Assembly (NCBI GenBank): GCA_036002045.1
Contig: DASYTT010000139.1
Coordinates: 1 to 64,000 of the forward strand
Direction of reading: 5' to 3'
DNA length: 64,000 bases
DNA from: JABFSM01 sp036002045
GTDB lineage: Bacteria > Gemmatimonadota > Gemmatimonadetes > Gemmatimonadales > GWC2-71-9
Shown here: one piece after another, positions 54,052 to 62,560 of the stretch
How the letters are laid out: every line of letters starts with the position of its first letter
How positions within the stretch are numbered: the first letter of the stretch is position 1
Program-made: the position numbers and the translations under genes
Notes under the pieces: generated by a model
The model's input: only the letters and a program-made list of their open reading frames with translations
Told to the model about the DNA's origin: nothing
Databases searched by the model: none

Positions 54052-54947
54052 GCCGTCGACTGTCGCTCACCGGCGGCTGGCTGCTCGCGGCAGTCCTTCC
54101 CGGCTTCCCGGCTTCCCGGCTTCCCGCCCAGTCCAAGCCCGACTTCGAGTTTCGGAGAGAGCTGGCGCCGGGCAAGCGGTTCTACCTCGCCGATATCATT
54201 GGCGATGTGAGCGTGACAGGTGGTTCCGGACGCACGGTCGAGGTGACCGCCGTGAAACGGGAAGGGAAGCACGGCGACCCGGAGGACGTCACCATCGAGA
54301 CGATCGAGCTCGACGATGGCGTGGCGCTCTGCGTTCGCTATCCCGCCTCACGGGGAGGCCGGCCGCCCTCGGAGAAGGCGCGTGCCAAGAATCCCTGCAG
54401 TTGGGGCGAGGGCAACTGGGGGAATCACAACGAGCGCAACGACACCGAAGTGAACTTCACGGTCAAAGTGCCCTCCGGTCTGCGGCTGCGGATTGGGACG
54501 GTGAGTGGCGACGTGTTCGCGGAGCGGTTGAACGGTGAGCTCGATCTCCACAGCGTGTCGGGCGACGTGCACCTCAACGGAGGCCGGGGTGAGACCGTCA
54601 ACCTGGAGACTGTGAGCGGCGACGTCGCTCTCCTCGACGTGATCGCCAAGGACGTCTCCGGACACACCATCAGTGGGGAGATCACCTTCCGGGGGCCTAT
54701 CCAGGATGCTGGCTCATACGATTTCACCACCACCAGCGGCGATATCACTGCCCAGCTGCCCGACCGCCCCTCTGCCACCCTGACGGCCGCAACCTTTTCC
54801 GGAGAATTCTCGTCAGACCTGCCGGTCACCCAGGACGTGAATCGCCGTCGGCGGCACCGCTACAACGCCACCTGGGGCAGCGGCTCGGCCAAGCTGTATA
54901 TGGAGTCGTTGTCGGGGGATTTGTCGATCCGGGTAAGTAAGCGATAG
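54048..54947 (+). CDS. DUF4097 beta-helical envelope protein 2
   Basis: This 299-residue paralogue of the preceding protein repeats the turn motif (GTVSGDVFAERLNG, SVSGDVHLNGG, TVSGDVALLDV, TISGEITFRG, TTSGDITAQ, SLSGDLSIR). Its signal peptide (LLAAVLPGFPASRLPAQ) is largely encoded by a four-copy octamer array. The ATG at 54048 overlaps the upstream stop (ATGA). The TAG stop starts a mirrored repeat block ahead of an ADOP permease gene. Confidence 0.88.
   Translation: MSRRLSLTGGWLLAAVLPGFPASRLPAQSKPDFEFRRELAPGKRFYLADIIGDVSVTGGSGRTVEVTAVKREGKHGDPEDVTIETIELDDGVALCVRYPASRGGRPPSEKARAKNPCSWGEGNWGNHNERNDTEVNFTVKVPSGLRLRIGTVSGDVFAERLNGELDLHSVSGDVHLNGGRGETVNLETVSGDVALLDVIAKDVSGHTISGEITFRGPIQDAGSYDFTTTSGDITAQLPDRPSATLTAATFSGEFSSDLPVTQDVNRRRRHRYNATWGSGSAKLYMESLSGDLSIRVSKR
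54096..54127. repeat. Four octamers CTTCCCGG within a signal peptide
   Basis: Three exact CTTCCCGG copies and one CTTCCCGC lie in frame and encode PGFPASRLPA, the hydrophobic-to-cleavage part of the signal peptide. The same unit type occurs in the intergenic block at 36579. Confidence 0.9.
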
Positions 54948-55022
54948 GTCGCAGGTGGCAGGTGGCAGGTGGTGTCCTGCCTGCCACCTACCTGCCACCC
55001 GCCACCTGCCACCTGCCACCTT
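54942..55022. repeat. Mirrored short tandem repeat, AGGTGGC/GCCACCT units
   Basis: The left arm (54942-54973) has GGTCGCAGGTGGCAGGTGG. The right arm (54976-55020) has CCTGCCACCTACCTGCC and GCCACCTGCCACCTGCC. The block starts on the DUF4097 stop codon and ends just before the permease start. The unit is that of the blocks at 247 and 5238. Confidence 0.9.
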
Positions 55023-55029
55023 GAGTCCC

Positions 55030-57459
55030 ATGAACTCTCTGCTGCAGGACCTCAAATACGCGCTCCGCTCCTTCCGCAAATCCCCCGGCTTCACCCTCAC
55101 CGCGCTGCTCACCGTAGCGCTCGGCATCGGCGCCAACACCGCGATCTTCAGCGTGGTGAACGGCGTCCTGCTGCGGCCGCTGCCGCTGGGCGAGCCGGAG
55201 CGGGTGGTGCTGGTCGGCCATCGCTATAAGTCGATCAATCTCGAGACGGGGGTCTCCGGCGCGGGGTTCCGCTACTACCACGATCAGAACCGGGTCTTCG
55301 AGAAGAGCGCCGCGTTCACCCAGTGGGAAGCGAACCTCGCCACCAGCGGCGAGCCCGAGCGACTGGTGGGGCAGCGCGTCGCGTCGGAGTACTTCGCGGC
55401 GCTGGGGATTCCGCCCACCCTAGGCCGCGGGTTCACCGCTCAGGAGGAGCAGGTCGGCAACGACAAGGTCGTGATTCTCAGCGAAGGGCTCTGGGCTCGG
55501 GACTTCGGGCGTGACCGGGCTATCCTGGGCGAGCCGGTCATAATCAACGGCGAATCACATCAGGTTGTCGGCGTAGTCCCCAATGGGTTCCAGTTCGGCA
55601 CCGACCCGATCTCAATCTGGAAGCCGCTCGCCCTCACTCCCGATCAAGTCGACCCCGGTTGCTGGGGCTGCGAGTTTCTGGGGATGGTAGCCCGCCTCAA
55701 GCCGGGCACCACGGTCGAATCGGCGCAGCAGGATCTCGATCGCATGGCGGCCGAGGTTCGCGCGAATCGGGCCTCCTTCCGCGATGACGATTGGGGCCTC
55801 TACGACAAAGCTGCGAGCGAACAGGTCGTGGGGCGAATCCGTCCCGCGCTGCTCGTGCTGATGGGAGCGGTGGGCTTTGTGCTGCTCATCGCCTGTGCCA
55901 ACCTCGCGAACCTGCTGCTTGCCCGGGCCACCGCGCGCCAGCGCGAGATCGCGATCCGCACCGCGATGGGCGCCGGGCGCTGGCGCATCGCGCGCCAGCT
56001 GCTCACCGAGAGCGTCCTGCTCTCCGCGGTCGGCGGGGCGGCCGGGCTGCTCATCGCCTATGGGGCCGTGAAGCTCATGGTCTCCGCGAATCCGATCAAC
56101 CTGCCGAGAATTGACGCAGTGGGGATTGATGGCGCCGTGCTGCTCTTCACCGGTGGGATCACGCTCCTGCTGGGCATCCTCTTTGGGCTGGTCCCGGCCT
56201 TTCAGGCCGCGCGTCCCGCCCTGCATGGCATGCTCAAGGATGGCGTCCGGGCCTCACACCACGCGGGAGGCTTGCGGGCCACGCTAGTCGTGTCGGAGGT
56301 GGCGCTGGCGATCGTGCTGCTGATCGGGTCGGGACTCATGCTCAAGAGCTTCAAGCGCTGGATCGCGGTGGATCCCGGCTTCAAGCCGGAGCACGTGCTC
56401 GCCTTCAACGTCTCCCTGCCCAACGCCAAGTACGGGAGCAACGAGCAGCAGGTCGCCTTCTTCGATCAGCTTCGGACCCAGCTTGCCGCAACGCCGGGAG
56501 TTGAGGCGGTCGGCGGCAATGTCTCGCTCCCCATGAGCAACAACAACTGGACCCGGAGCTTCCGGGTCGAAGGCTACACGCCCCCACCCAAACAGAACGG
56601 GCCGTGGGGCGATTTCCGGATCGTCACGCCGGGTTACTTCGAGGCGCTCGGGATTCCCGTGAAGCGGGGCCGCAGCTTCGACGCAACCGACGTGGCGACC
56701 GGCCGCCAAGTGGCCATCGTCGATGAAGTCCTCGCCCGGAAATACTGGCCCAACCAGGATCCGATCGGCAAGCGCGTGGGCTACGGTCAGCGCGACGGCC
56801 AGCCGGTCTGGTTCGACGTAGTCGGCGTGGTTGGCCACGTGATGCAGAACAGCCCGAAGGACGATGAGCACACCCAGCTCTATCGCCCCTTCGCACAGGT
56901 TCCCTTTACCCAGCTGGGTATCGCCGTCCGCACGCGGGGAGAGCCGCAAGACTTGGTTCCCACGGTCCGGCGCCTGGTCCTGGGGATCGATCCGCAACAG
57001 CCGGTCTATGCGGTCGCGCCGATGCAGGAGCGCGTCTCGGGGTCCTCTTCCCAGCCGCGCTTCCTCTCGATCCTGCTGGGACTCTTCGCCGCAGTCGCCG
57101 CGACGCTCGCTGCCGTCGGCATCTATGGCGTGATGTCCTATACCGTGGCCCAGCAGACCCGTGAGCTCGGCATTCGCCTCGCTCTGGGGGCCGAACGGAG
57201 CAACGTGCTCCGGCTGGTGCTCAACAAGGGGCTGCTGCTCGCCGGGATCGGCGTTGCTATCGGCATCGGAGGCACCTTCGCTCTGGGCCGGCTCATGGCC
57301 ACTCAGCTCTTCCAGGTGCTCTTCCAAACGAAGGTGGTCGATCCGCCCGTGTTCGGGGCAGTTGCCGTTGGGTTGATCGGCGTGGCTCTGGTTGCGACCT
57401 GGATCCCGGCCCGCCGGGCCACCCGGGTAGATCCGATGGTGGCGCTGCGCTCCGAGTAG
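55030..57459 (+). CDS. ADOP/MacB-FtsX-type permease 1
   Basis: This 809-residue membrane protein contains two MacB-periplasmic-core/FtsX units. An N-terminal helix (FTLTALLTVALGIGANTAIFS) is followed by a periplasmic domain, three helices (RIRPALLVLMGAVGFVLLI, ARATARQREIAIRTAMGAGR), a second core and three C-terminal helices ending PARRATRVDPMVALRSE. This is the acidobacterial duplicated orphan permease layout, which lacks its own ATPase gene. The start MNSLLQDLKYALRSF is chosen by homology. It may belong to the sigma/DUF4097 operon. Confidence 0.92.
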   Translation: MNSLLQDLKYALRSFRKSPGFTLTALLTVALGIGANTAIFSVVNGVLLRPLPLGEPERVVLVGHRYKSINLETGVSGAGFRYYHDQNRVFEKSAAFTQWEANLATSGEPERLVGQRVASEYFAALGIPPTLGRGFTAQEEQVGNDKVVILSEGLWARDFGRDRAILGEPVIINGESHQVVGVVPNGFQFGTDPISIWKPLALTPDQVDPGCWGCEFLGMVARLKPGTTVESAQQDLDRMAAEVRANRASFRDDDWGLYDKAASEQVVGRIRPALLVLMGAVGFVLLIACANLANLLLARATARQREIAIRTAMGAGRWRIARQLLTESVLLSAVGGAAGLLIAYGAVKLMVSANPINLPRIDAVGIDGAVLLFTGGITLLLGILFGLVPAFQAARPALHGMLKDGVRASHHAGGLRATLVVSEVALAIVLLIGSGLMLKSFKRWIAVDPGFKPEHVLAFNVSLPNAKYGSNEQQVAFFDQLRTQLAATPGVEAVGGNVSLPMSNNNWTRSFRVEGYTPPPKQNGPWGDFRIVTPGYFEALGIPVKRGRSFDATDVATGRQVAIVDEVLARKYWPNQDPIGKRVGYGQRDGQPVWFDVVGVVGHVMQNSPKDDEHTQLYRPFAQVPFTQLGIAVRTRGEPQDLVPTVRRLVLGIDPQQPVYAVAPMQERVSGSSSQPRFLSILLGLFAAVAATLAAVGIYGVMSYTVAQQTRELGIRLALGAERSNVLRLVLNKGLLLAGIGVAIGIGGTFALGRLMATQLFQVLFQTKVVDPPVFGAVAVGLIGVALVATWIPARRATRVDPMVALRSE

Positions 57460-57515
57460 GCTATCCGCGGGATCGATCCGGAGGTAACCCAGACAGTCCA
57501 TCCAACGTTCCCGGT

Positions 57516-57534
57516 TATATCGGCGTCCGATATA
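57516..57534. promoter_or_regulatory. Candidate PadR operator
   Basis: TATATCGG-CGT-CCGATATA is a perfect 8+3+8 palindrome 29 bases upstream of the padR start. Its TATATT edge could serve as a -10 element, so binding would block transcription. Confidence 0.7.
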
Positions 57535-57563
57535 TTAGGCAGGCCTCTCACCCGGACGCTGGT

Positions 57564-57926
57564 ATGCGCCGCTCTCCAGCTGCTCTCCCCGTTCCTCTGC
57601 CAGCGGCCTGGTTTCACCTCTTGCTTGCCCTCACCGAGGGTGAGCAGCATGGCTATGCCCTGATGAAAGCCGTGGCGACCGAGAGCGGAGGTCAGCTCCG
57701 GCTGGGGCCCGGCACGCTCTATGGTGCGCTCAAGCGTCTGCTGGAGCTCGAGCTGGTCGAGGAGAGTGGGCACCGGCCGGATCCTGCCCTGGATGACGAG
57801 CGGCGGCGTTACTACCGGCTGACTCGTCAAGGCCGTCAGGTGCTGGCAGCCGAGGCGGCTCGCCACGCTCACCTGGTCAGCCTGGCCCGAGCCAAACGTG
57901 TTTTGCCCCGCCCGAGGCCGGCATGA
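57564..57926 (+). CDS. PadR-family transcriptional regulator
   Basis: This 120-residue regulator has a winged helix (FHLLLALTEGEQHGYALMKA, LRLGPGTLYGALKRLLELEL, RRRYYRLTRQGRQVLAAE) and a short dimerisation end. It is coupled by ATGA to the permease gene, and a perfect palindrome upstream suggests autoregulation. Local control of the adjacent ADOP permease is the usual arrangement in this family. Confidence 0.92.
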   Translation: MRRSPAALPVPLPAAWFHLLLALTEGEQHGYALMKAVATESGGQLRLGPGTLYGALKRLLELELVEESGHRPDPALDDERRRYYRLTRQGRQVLAAEAARHAHLVSLARAKRVLPRPRPA

Positions 57927-60613
57927 ACGGCCTCTTGCGCTGGCTGCTGCGGCTTTATCCGGCGGAATTTCGCGAGCGGTTCGGCGCGGACCTGGCCCTC
58001 GTCTTTCGGGATGCTTGGCGCGACGCTGGTCCACTGGCCCAGGGGCGCCTGCTTCTGGATGTCCTCTTGGGCGGTTTACGCGAGCGGATCCGCCCGAATT
58101 CCCAACCCCTAATCCCCAACCCCCAATCCCTACGCCCCATGCGCGACCTCTTCGCAGAATTCCGCCAAGCTCTGCGCTCCCTCGCGCGGGCCCCCGGCTT
58201 TTCCCTGGCCGTGATTCTCACCCTGGGGCTCGGCATCGGCGCGAACACCGCAATCTTCAGTGTCGTCGATGGCGTGCTGCTGCGTCCGGCGCCGTTCGAA
58301 AACCTGGACCGGCTCACCATGGTCTGGGAGACCGATCGCAAGAGCGGCACCACGCGCGAGCCTGCCTCGATGCCCGATTATTTCGACTTTCAGGAGCGGA
58401 CCCGGAGTTTCGAGCGCATCGCGGCATTCTCTCCCATCACCGTGACGCTGACTCCCGATGCTGGTGAGCCACTCCGCGTCCCGGCGCTCTGGGTGAGTCA
58501 TGAATTCCTGCCGCTGGTGGGAATCCGTCCGCTACTAGGGGCCACCTTCACCGCCGAACAGGATCAGCGGGGGGCGCCTTCCGTCGCACTCATCAGCGAA
58601 GCGCTCTGGACCGAGCGCTTCCAGCGCGCCCGCTCGGTCGTGGGCAGCTCGATCCGGGTTGGCGAGACTCCGTTTACCATCATCGGCGTGCTCCCGGCGT
58701 CGGCCGATTTCGGCACGCTGCAAATCCTGGGCGTCGCGGCCTATCGGCGAGGGTTTGCCGATCGCAGTGGACAGCAGCGCGTGGAGCTCTGGCTGCCGCT
58801 GCAGGCCGACCGGGCCGCCGATCGCGGGAATCATCCCATCTTCATGATCGGACGGCTCTCCTCGGGGGGGAGTGTCGCTCTCGCGCAGCAGGAAATGGGC
58901 GCGATCGCTGCGGACCTCGAGCGCCTCTATCCCGAGCCAAACGACGGCCGCGGCATCTACATCGAGCCGCTGTCGAGCGTGGTATTCGGCGGGGTGAAAC
59001 CCGCGTTGCTGGTGCTGGTCGGCGCCGTGGCGCTGGTGCTGCTGGTCGCCTGCGCCAACGTGGCCAACCTGCTGCTCGCCCGAGGAGCCGCCCGCGCGCG
59101 CGAGGTGACCGTCCGCGCCGCGCTCGGCGCGAGCCTGATCCGCCTCACCCGGCAGTTTCTGGTCGAGAGCGCCATGCTCACCCTCGCCGGGGTGCTGGTG
59201 GGTCTGCTCCTCGCCCAGGTGGGGCTCGCGTTGCTGCTCGCACTCGCGCCCGGAAACATTCCCCGAGTCGCCGAGGTAGGAATCGATGCCCGCGTGTTGG
59301 TGGTGACGCTCGCTCTCGCGGGATTGGTCGGGTTGGCGTTCGGGATGGTCCCCGCCATTCAGGCGCGCCGCCGCGGTGCCAACCTCGCCGTGCAGGGTGA
59401 GGCGAGTCGTGGCGCGTCCGCCGGCCGCGAACAGCATCGCTTTCGATCAGGGCTTGTGGTCGCCGAGCTGGCGCTCGCGGTGATGCTGATGGTCGGTGCG
59501 GGCCTCCTGATCAAGAGTCTCTGGCGGCTGTACCAGGTGGATCCCGGATTTCAGGTCCAGGGCGTGCTCAAGGCGGAGTTCCAGTTGCCGGGCAAGTATC
59601 CCCAGCGACGGTCGGACTGGCCGCGCTGGCAGGAGATCCGCCGCTTCGGCGCTGAGGTGCAGCGCCGGGTTGCAGCGTTGCCCGGGGTCACTTCCGTTGC
59701 GCTCGCCGGGGCGCATCCGCTCGAGGCCGGTTATACCAGCTCGATCTCGGTCGTGGGACGCGAGGCCGAGGCGGCCGACTGGCCCGAGCCTTCGATTCGC
59801 CTGGTGGATCCCGGCTATCCGGCGACGCTGCGAGTTCCTCTGCTCGAGGGCCGTGCCCTGAGCGATGGGGATGACCTAAATGCCCCACCAGTAGTCGCGA
59901 TCAACCAGACCGCCCGCGACCGCTTCTTCGCCCGTCGGCCCGCGCTGGGCCAGCGCATCAGCCTCTGGGGCAGTGAGCGCACCGTGGTCGGGATCTACGC
60001 CGATGAGCGGTTCCACGGACTCGCGGAGCGTGCCTCTCCCGCACTGTACCTGCCGTCCGGTCAGGCGCCGATTCCGAATGGGAGTATCCTGGTCCGCGTC
60101 GCGCGTGATCCCGCGGCTTTCGCGGCGGTGCTCCGCGGGGTCGTGCGGGAGATCGAACCCGAAGTGGTTCTATCTAGCGTCGAGCCGCTGGTGGAGACCC
60201 TCAGCCAGTCGACTGCGCAGCGCCGTTTCACAATGCTGGTGCTGGGCGTCTTCGCGGGGGTGGCCTTGCTACTTGCCATGGTCGGGGTGCACGGCGTCTT
60301 GAGCTACACCGTGGCGCAGCGCAGCCGCGAGATCGGGATTCGCATGGCGCTCGGCGCCGATCGCGCCAATGTCGGCCGGCTGGTGGTGGGGCAAGGCGCC
60401 CGGCTCGCCTTGGCTGGACTGACCTTGGGAGTGCTGGGCGCGCTCGCCGCCGCACGACTGCTCGCGTCGCTGCTTTACGGCGTGCGCCCCTACGATCCGG
60501 CCACCTTCACCGCCGTCGCCCTGGGGCTGGGGGCAGTGGCGCTGCTCGCCAGCTGGCTCCCCGCTCGCCGCGCGACGCGTGTAGATCCAATGATCGCCTT
60601 GCGAGCGGAATAG
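57923..60613 (+). CDS. ADOP/MacB-FtsX-type permease 2 with N-terminal domain
   Basis: This 896-residue membrane protein has a roughly 55-residue N-terminal helical domain (LLRLYPAEFRERFGADLALV), then the double MacB/FtsX permease (RDLFAEFRQALRSLARAPGF, GANTAIFSVVDGVLLRP, and the C-terminal PARRATRVDPMIALRAE). The N-domain and permease are joined by a short linker NSQPLIPNPQSL that is translated from a tandem repeat. Either the repeat fused two reading frames or it expanded an existing linker. An internal ATG (58139) could also start the permease alone. Confidence 0.9.
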   Translation: MNGLLRWLLRLYPAEFRERFGADLALVFRDAWRDAGPLAQGRLLLDVLLGGLRERIRPNSQPLIPNPQSLRPMRDLFAEFRQALRSLARAPGFSLAVILTLGLGIGANTAIFSVVDGVLLRPAPFENLDRLTMVWETDRKSGTTREPASMPDYFDFQERTRSFERIAAFSPITVTLTPDAGEPLRVPALWVSHEFLPLVGIRPLLGATFTAEQDQRGAPSVALISEALWTERFQRARSVVGSSIRVGETPFTIIGVLPASADFGTLQILGVAAYRRGFADRSGQQRVELWLPLQADRAADRGNHPIFMIGRLSSGGSVALAQQEMGAIAADLERLYPEPNDGRGIYIEPLSSVVFGGVKPALLVLVGAVALVLLVACANVANLLLARGAARAREVTVRAALGASLIRLTRQFLVESAMLTLAGVLVGLLLAQVGLALLLALAPGNIPRVAEVGIDARVLVVTLALAGLVGLAFGMVPAIQARRRGANLAVQGEASRGASAGREQHRFRSGLVVAELALAVMLMVGAGLLIKSLWRLYQVDPGFQVQGVLKAEFQLPGKYPQRRSDWPRWQEIRRFGAEVQRRVAALPGVTSVALAGAHPLEAGYTSSISVVGREAEAADWPEPSIRLVDPGYPATLRVPLLEGRALSDGDDLNAPPVVAINQTARDRFFARRPALGQRISLWGSERTVVGIYADERFHGLAERASPALYLPSGQAPIPNGSILVRVARDPAAFAAVLRGVVREIEPEVVLSSVEPLVETLSQSTAQRRFTMLVLGVFAGVALLLAMVGVHGVLSYTVAQRSREIGIRMALGADRANVGRLVVGQGARLALAGLTLGVLGALAAARLLASLLYGVRPYDPATFTAVALGLGAVALLASWLPARRATRVDPMIALRAE
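58097..58138. repeat. In-frame repeat linking permease domains, CCCAACCC/CTAATCCC units
   Basis: Octamers CCCAACCC, CTAATCCC, CAACCCCC and AATCCCTA encode the proline-rich linker NSQPLIPNPQSL. They are of the same family as the blocks at 17082, 18797 and 26374. The array ends just before an internal ATG that could be an original permease start. Confidence 0.85.
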
Positions 60614-60660
60614 TGCCTTCGCGGAATAGCCCATGGCCAAGAGCCAAGAGCCAAGAGCTC
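60611..60660. repeat. Heptamer repeat, GCCAAGA units
   Basis: GCGGAATAGTGCCTTCGCGGAATAG (a direct duplication around the permease stop) is followed by GGCCAAGAGCCAAGAGCCAAGAGCT. It separates convergent permease and CapA-like genes. Confidence 0.8.
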
Positions 60661-62032
60661 AACGCTTCAGCGTGACGTACCCACGACCTCCGCGCACTTG
60701 GATCTCGGTGCCGAACGCCTCCGAGCGTTCGGCCACATCGCGGAGGATTTTGGCGGCCAGCTCGCCCTGGGCGAGCTGGGGCCTGCCGCGCTCCGCGGTC
60801 GGTTGGCCGAACCCTAGCGTGATCGGCACCAGCTCGAGGGAGCTGAGTGTCTTACCGCTGAAGGTGGGCAGCGCCACTACGGACTCCCAGACCTCCCGCT
60901 GTGCCGGAAACCCGCGCGTGTCGTTGCCATAGCGGGCGGCGTTGAAGTCGGCGACTCCGCGGGTGGGATCGAGGCCGAGCGGGGCATAGCTCTCCTCCGG
61001 TAGCCGCGTCACCGTTTCGTTCTGGAAAATGAAGTCGCCCAGGCTGAAGAAGATCGGCTTCCCCTTGTAGAGCTCGATGCCGCGGAGCACGTGCGGCCCA
61101 TGGCCCACGAAGAGGTCAGCGCCGGCATCGACCATCGCCCGGGCAAAGCTGACCAGGAATTCGGCCGGCATGCTGAGCTCTCCGCCCGCCTCGTGGGCAT
61201 GGATCGTGACCAGGACGTAGTCGGCGAGCCGGCGCGCATTGCGCACCACGGCGGCGATGGATGCCACGTCGCCCGAATCCGGGATCGAGCGTTGCGCCCG
61301 CCGGGCTCCCACCGCGAACCAGTTGCCGAAGAGCTGAAAGCGGTCACCGCGGTCCGGCACGTTCAAGCCGCTTTCACGCAGTGTGCCGCGCAGCCTTTCC
61401 AGCTGGGCGCGCGGAAGCTCGCGCGTGGTGCTGAATCGCAGCGGACTGAGACCGGGTCGCCCGCGCACCGCACCCCGGGGCGGGGATGCGGCCGAGTGAG
61501 GCGTGAATGTCGAGGCCACCGAGATGAGCGCCACCCGCCCGCGCGCAGTCTCCAGGAATTTCGCCTCGCGCGCCTCAGCCAGATTCTCCCCCGTGCCGGC
61601 GCCCACCAGGCCCGCTGCGCGTACGTAGCGCTGGGTGAGCCGCATACCTTCGACGCCGTAGTCGCCGGCATGGTTGTTGGCCAGCGAGACCAGGTCGAAC
61701 CCAGCCCAGACCAGCTCCTTGACCAGCGCCGGATCGGCCCGCATCCAGGTGCCCCCGCTCACGTGCATGGGCCAGGGCTCGTAATCATGGAACAGCATCT
61801 CGAGGTTGGTGAACGAGGCGTCCGCCTTCCGGAGCAGGTCGATCAAGCCGAGAAACTCCGGCTCCTGATAGACCGAAAGCCGCCGCGTGATGATCGCGTC
61901 CCCCGTCAGCGCGAAGCTGAACTGCCGCGCGGGTTGGGCCACCGCGCCTGGGGCAAGACCTGGCAAGGCGAGCGCGAGTGCCTGAGCCAGCCCGACGGCA
62001 CAGCGGCGAGACAACAGGCGGAGTTCTCTCAT
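60659..62032 (-). CDS. CapA-family secreted metallophosphoesterase-like protein
   Basis: This 457-residue exported protein (signal peptide ending LAPGAVAQ) belongs to the CapA/PgsA family related to calcineurin-type phosphoesterases: LTGDAIITRRL, FTNLEMLFHDYEPW, LVSLANNHAGDYGVEGM, VTIHAHEAG and LFVGHGPHVLRGIELYKGKPIFFSLGDF (in pieces). CapA proteins take part in poly-gamma-glutamate capsule formation, but capB and capC genes are not present, so a different envelope role is possible. The start at 62032 is chosen for the signal peptide. Confidence 0.9.
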   Translation of the reverse strand: MRELRLLSRRCAVGLAQALALALPGLAPGAVAQPARQFSFALTGDAIITRRLSVYQEPEFLGLIDLLRKADASFTNLEMLFHDYEPWPMHVSGGTWMRADPALVKELVWAGFDLVSLANNHAGDYGVEGMRLTQRYVRAAGLVGAGTGENLAEAREAKFLETARGRVALISVASTFTPHSAASPPRGAVRGRPGLSPLRFSTTRELPRAQLERLRGTLRESGLNVPDRGDRFQLFGNWFAVGARRAQRSIPDSGDVASIAAVVRNARRLADYVLVTIHAHEAGGELSMPAEFLVSFARAMVDAGADLFVGHGPHVLRGIELYKGKPIFFSLGDFIFQNETVTRLPEESYAPLGLDPTRGVADFNAARYGNDTRGFPAQREVWESVVALPTFSGKTLSSLELVPITLGFGQPTAERGRPQLAQGELAAKILRDVAERSEAFGTEIQVRGGRGYVTLKR

Positions 62033-62078
62033 GCCGAAGCACTCCCGACGAATCGGACGAGTGTACTGTCGGAACCAC

Positions 62079-62105
62079 CAATAGCCAATGGCCAATAGCC
62101 AATAC
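62079..62105. repeat. Heptamer repeat, AGCCAAT units
   Basis: AATAGCCAATGGCCAATAGCCAATA holds three AGCCAAT-like units in the divergent region between the CapA-like and padR genes. It abuts a consensus -35 element. Confidence 0.8.
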
Positions 62106-62107
62106 CC

Positions 62108-62136
62108 TTGACAGTTCGGTCCCTTCCCTCAATATT
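62108..62136 (+). promoter_or_regulatory. Sigma-70 promoter of the second padR gene
   Basis: A perfect -35 TTGACA (62108-62113), a 17-base spacer and AATATT (62131-62136) precede the padR start by about 26 bases. Confidence 0.65.
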
Positions 62137-62138
62137 TC

Positions 62139-62155
62139 CCCTGAACACTTCAGGG
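62139..62155. promoter_or_regulatory. Candidate PadR operator over the transcription start
   Basis: CCCTGAA-CAC-TTCAGGG is a perfect 7+3+7 palindrome located directly after the -10 element and before the ATG. It shares the 3-base centre with the palindrome at 57516 but has different arms. Confidence 0.6.
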
Positions 62156-62161
62156 AACCCC

Positions 62162-62518
62162 ATGCCTCGCGCCGAGCTGGACCTCTTGCAGGGCACCCTC
62201 GATGTCCTGGTGCTCAAAGCCCTTTCCTGGGGCGCTCGTCACGGACACTCCGTCGCCACCTGGATTCGCGCAACCACCGAAGACGATCTCAACATCGAAG
62301 ACGGGGCGCTCTACACCGCGCTCCACCGGCTCGAGAAGCGTGGCTTGATCGAGGCCGAGTGGGGTCTCTCGGACAACAACCGCAAAGCCAAGTATTACGA
62401 GCTGACCGAAGCGGGCCGTCGCGAGCTGCGCCAGAGCTCCGCCCGCTGGTCGCGCTATGCTGAGGCCGTATTCAAGGTCCTGCATGCCAGCCGCTTCGCC
62501 CTGACCCCTAGCAGCTGA
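62162..62518 (+). CDS. PadR-family transcriptional regulator
   Basis: This 118-residue regulator has the compact PadR fold (ELDLLQGTLDVLVLKALSW, EDGALYTALHRLEKRGLIEAEW, KYYELTEAGRRELRQ). This N-terminal form is typical of PadR proteins beside ADOP permeases. The ATG at 62162 is chosen because the open frame upstream contains the promoter and palindrome. Its last residues and TGA stop enter a repeat. Confidence 0.92.
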   Translation: MPRAELDLLQGTLDVLVLKALSWGARHGHSVATWIRATTEDDLNIEDGALYTALHRLEKRGLIEAEWGLSDNNRKAKYYELTEAGRRELRQSSARWSRYAEAVFKVLHASRFALTPSS

Positions 62519-62560
62519 CTCCTGACCCCTGACCCCGACCCCTGACTCCTGACCCCTGAC
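62515..62560. repeat. Octamer repeat, CTGACCCC-type units
   Basis: Diverged octamers (TGACTCCT, GACCCCTG, ACCCCGAC, CCCTGACT, CCTGACCC) run from the padR stop codon (TGA) to the base before the permease ATG, leaving no normal ribosome binding site. Confidence 0.88.
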
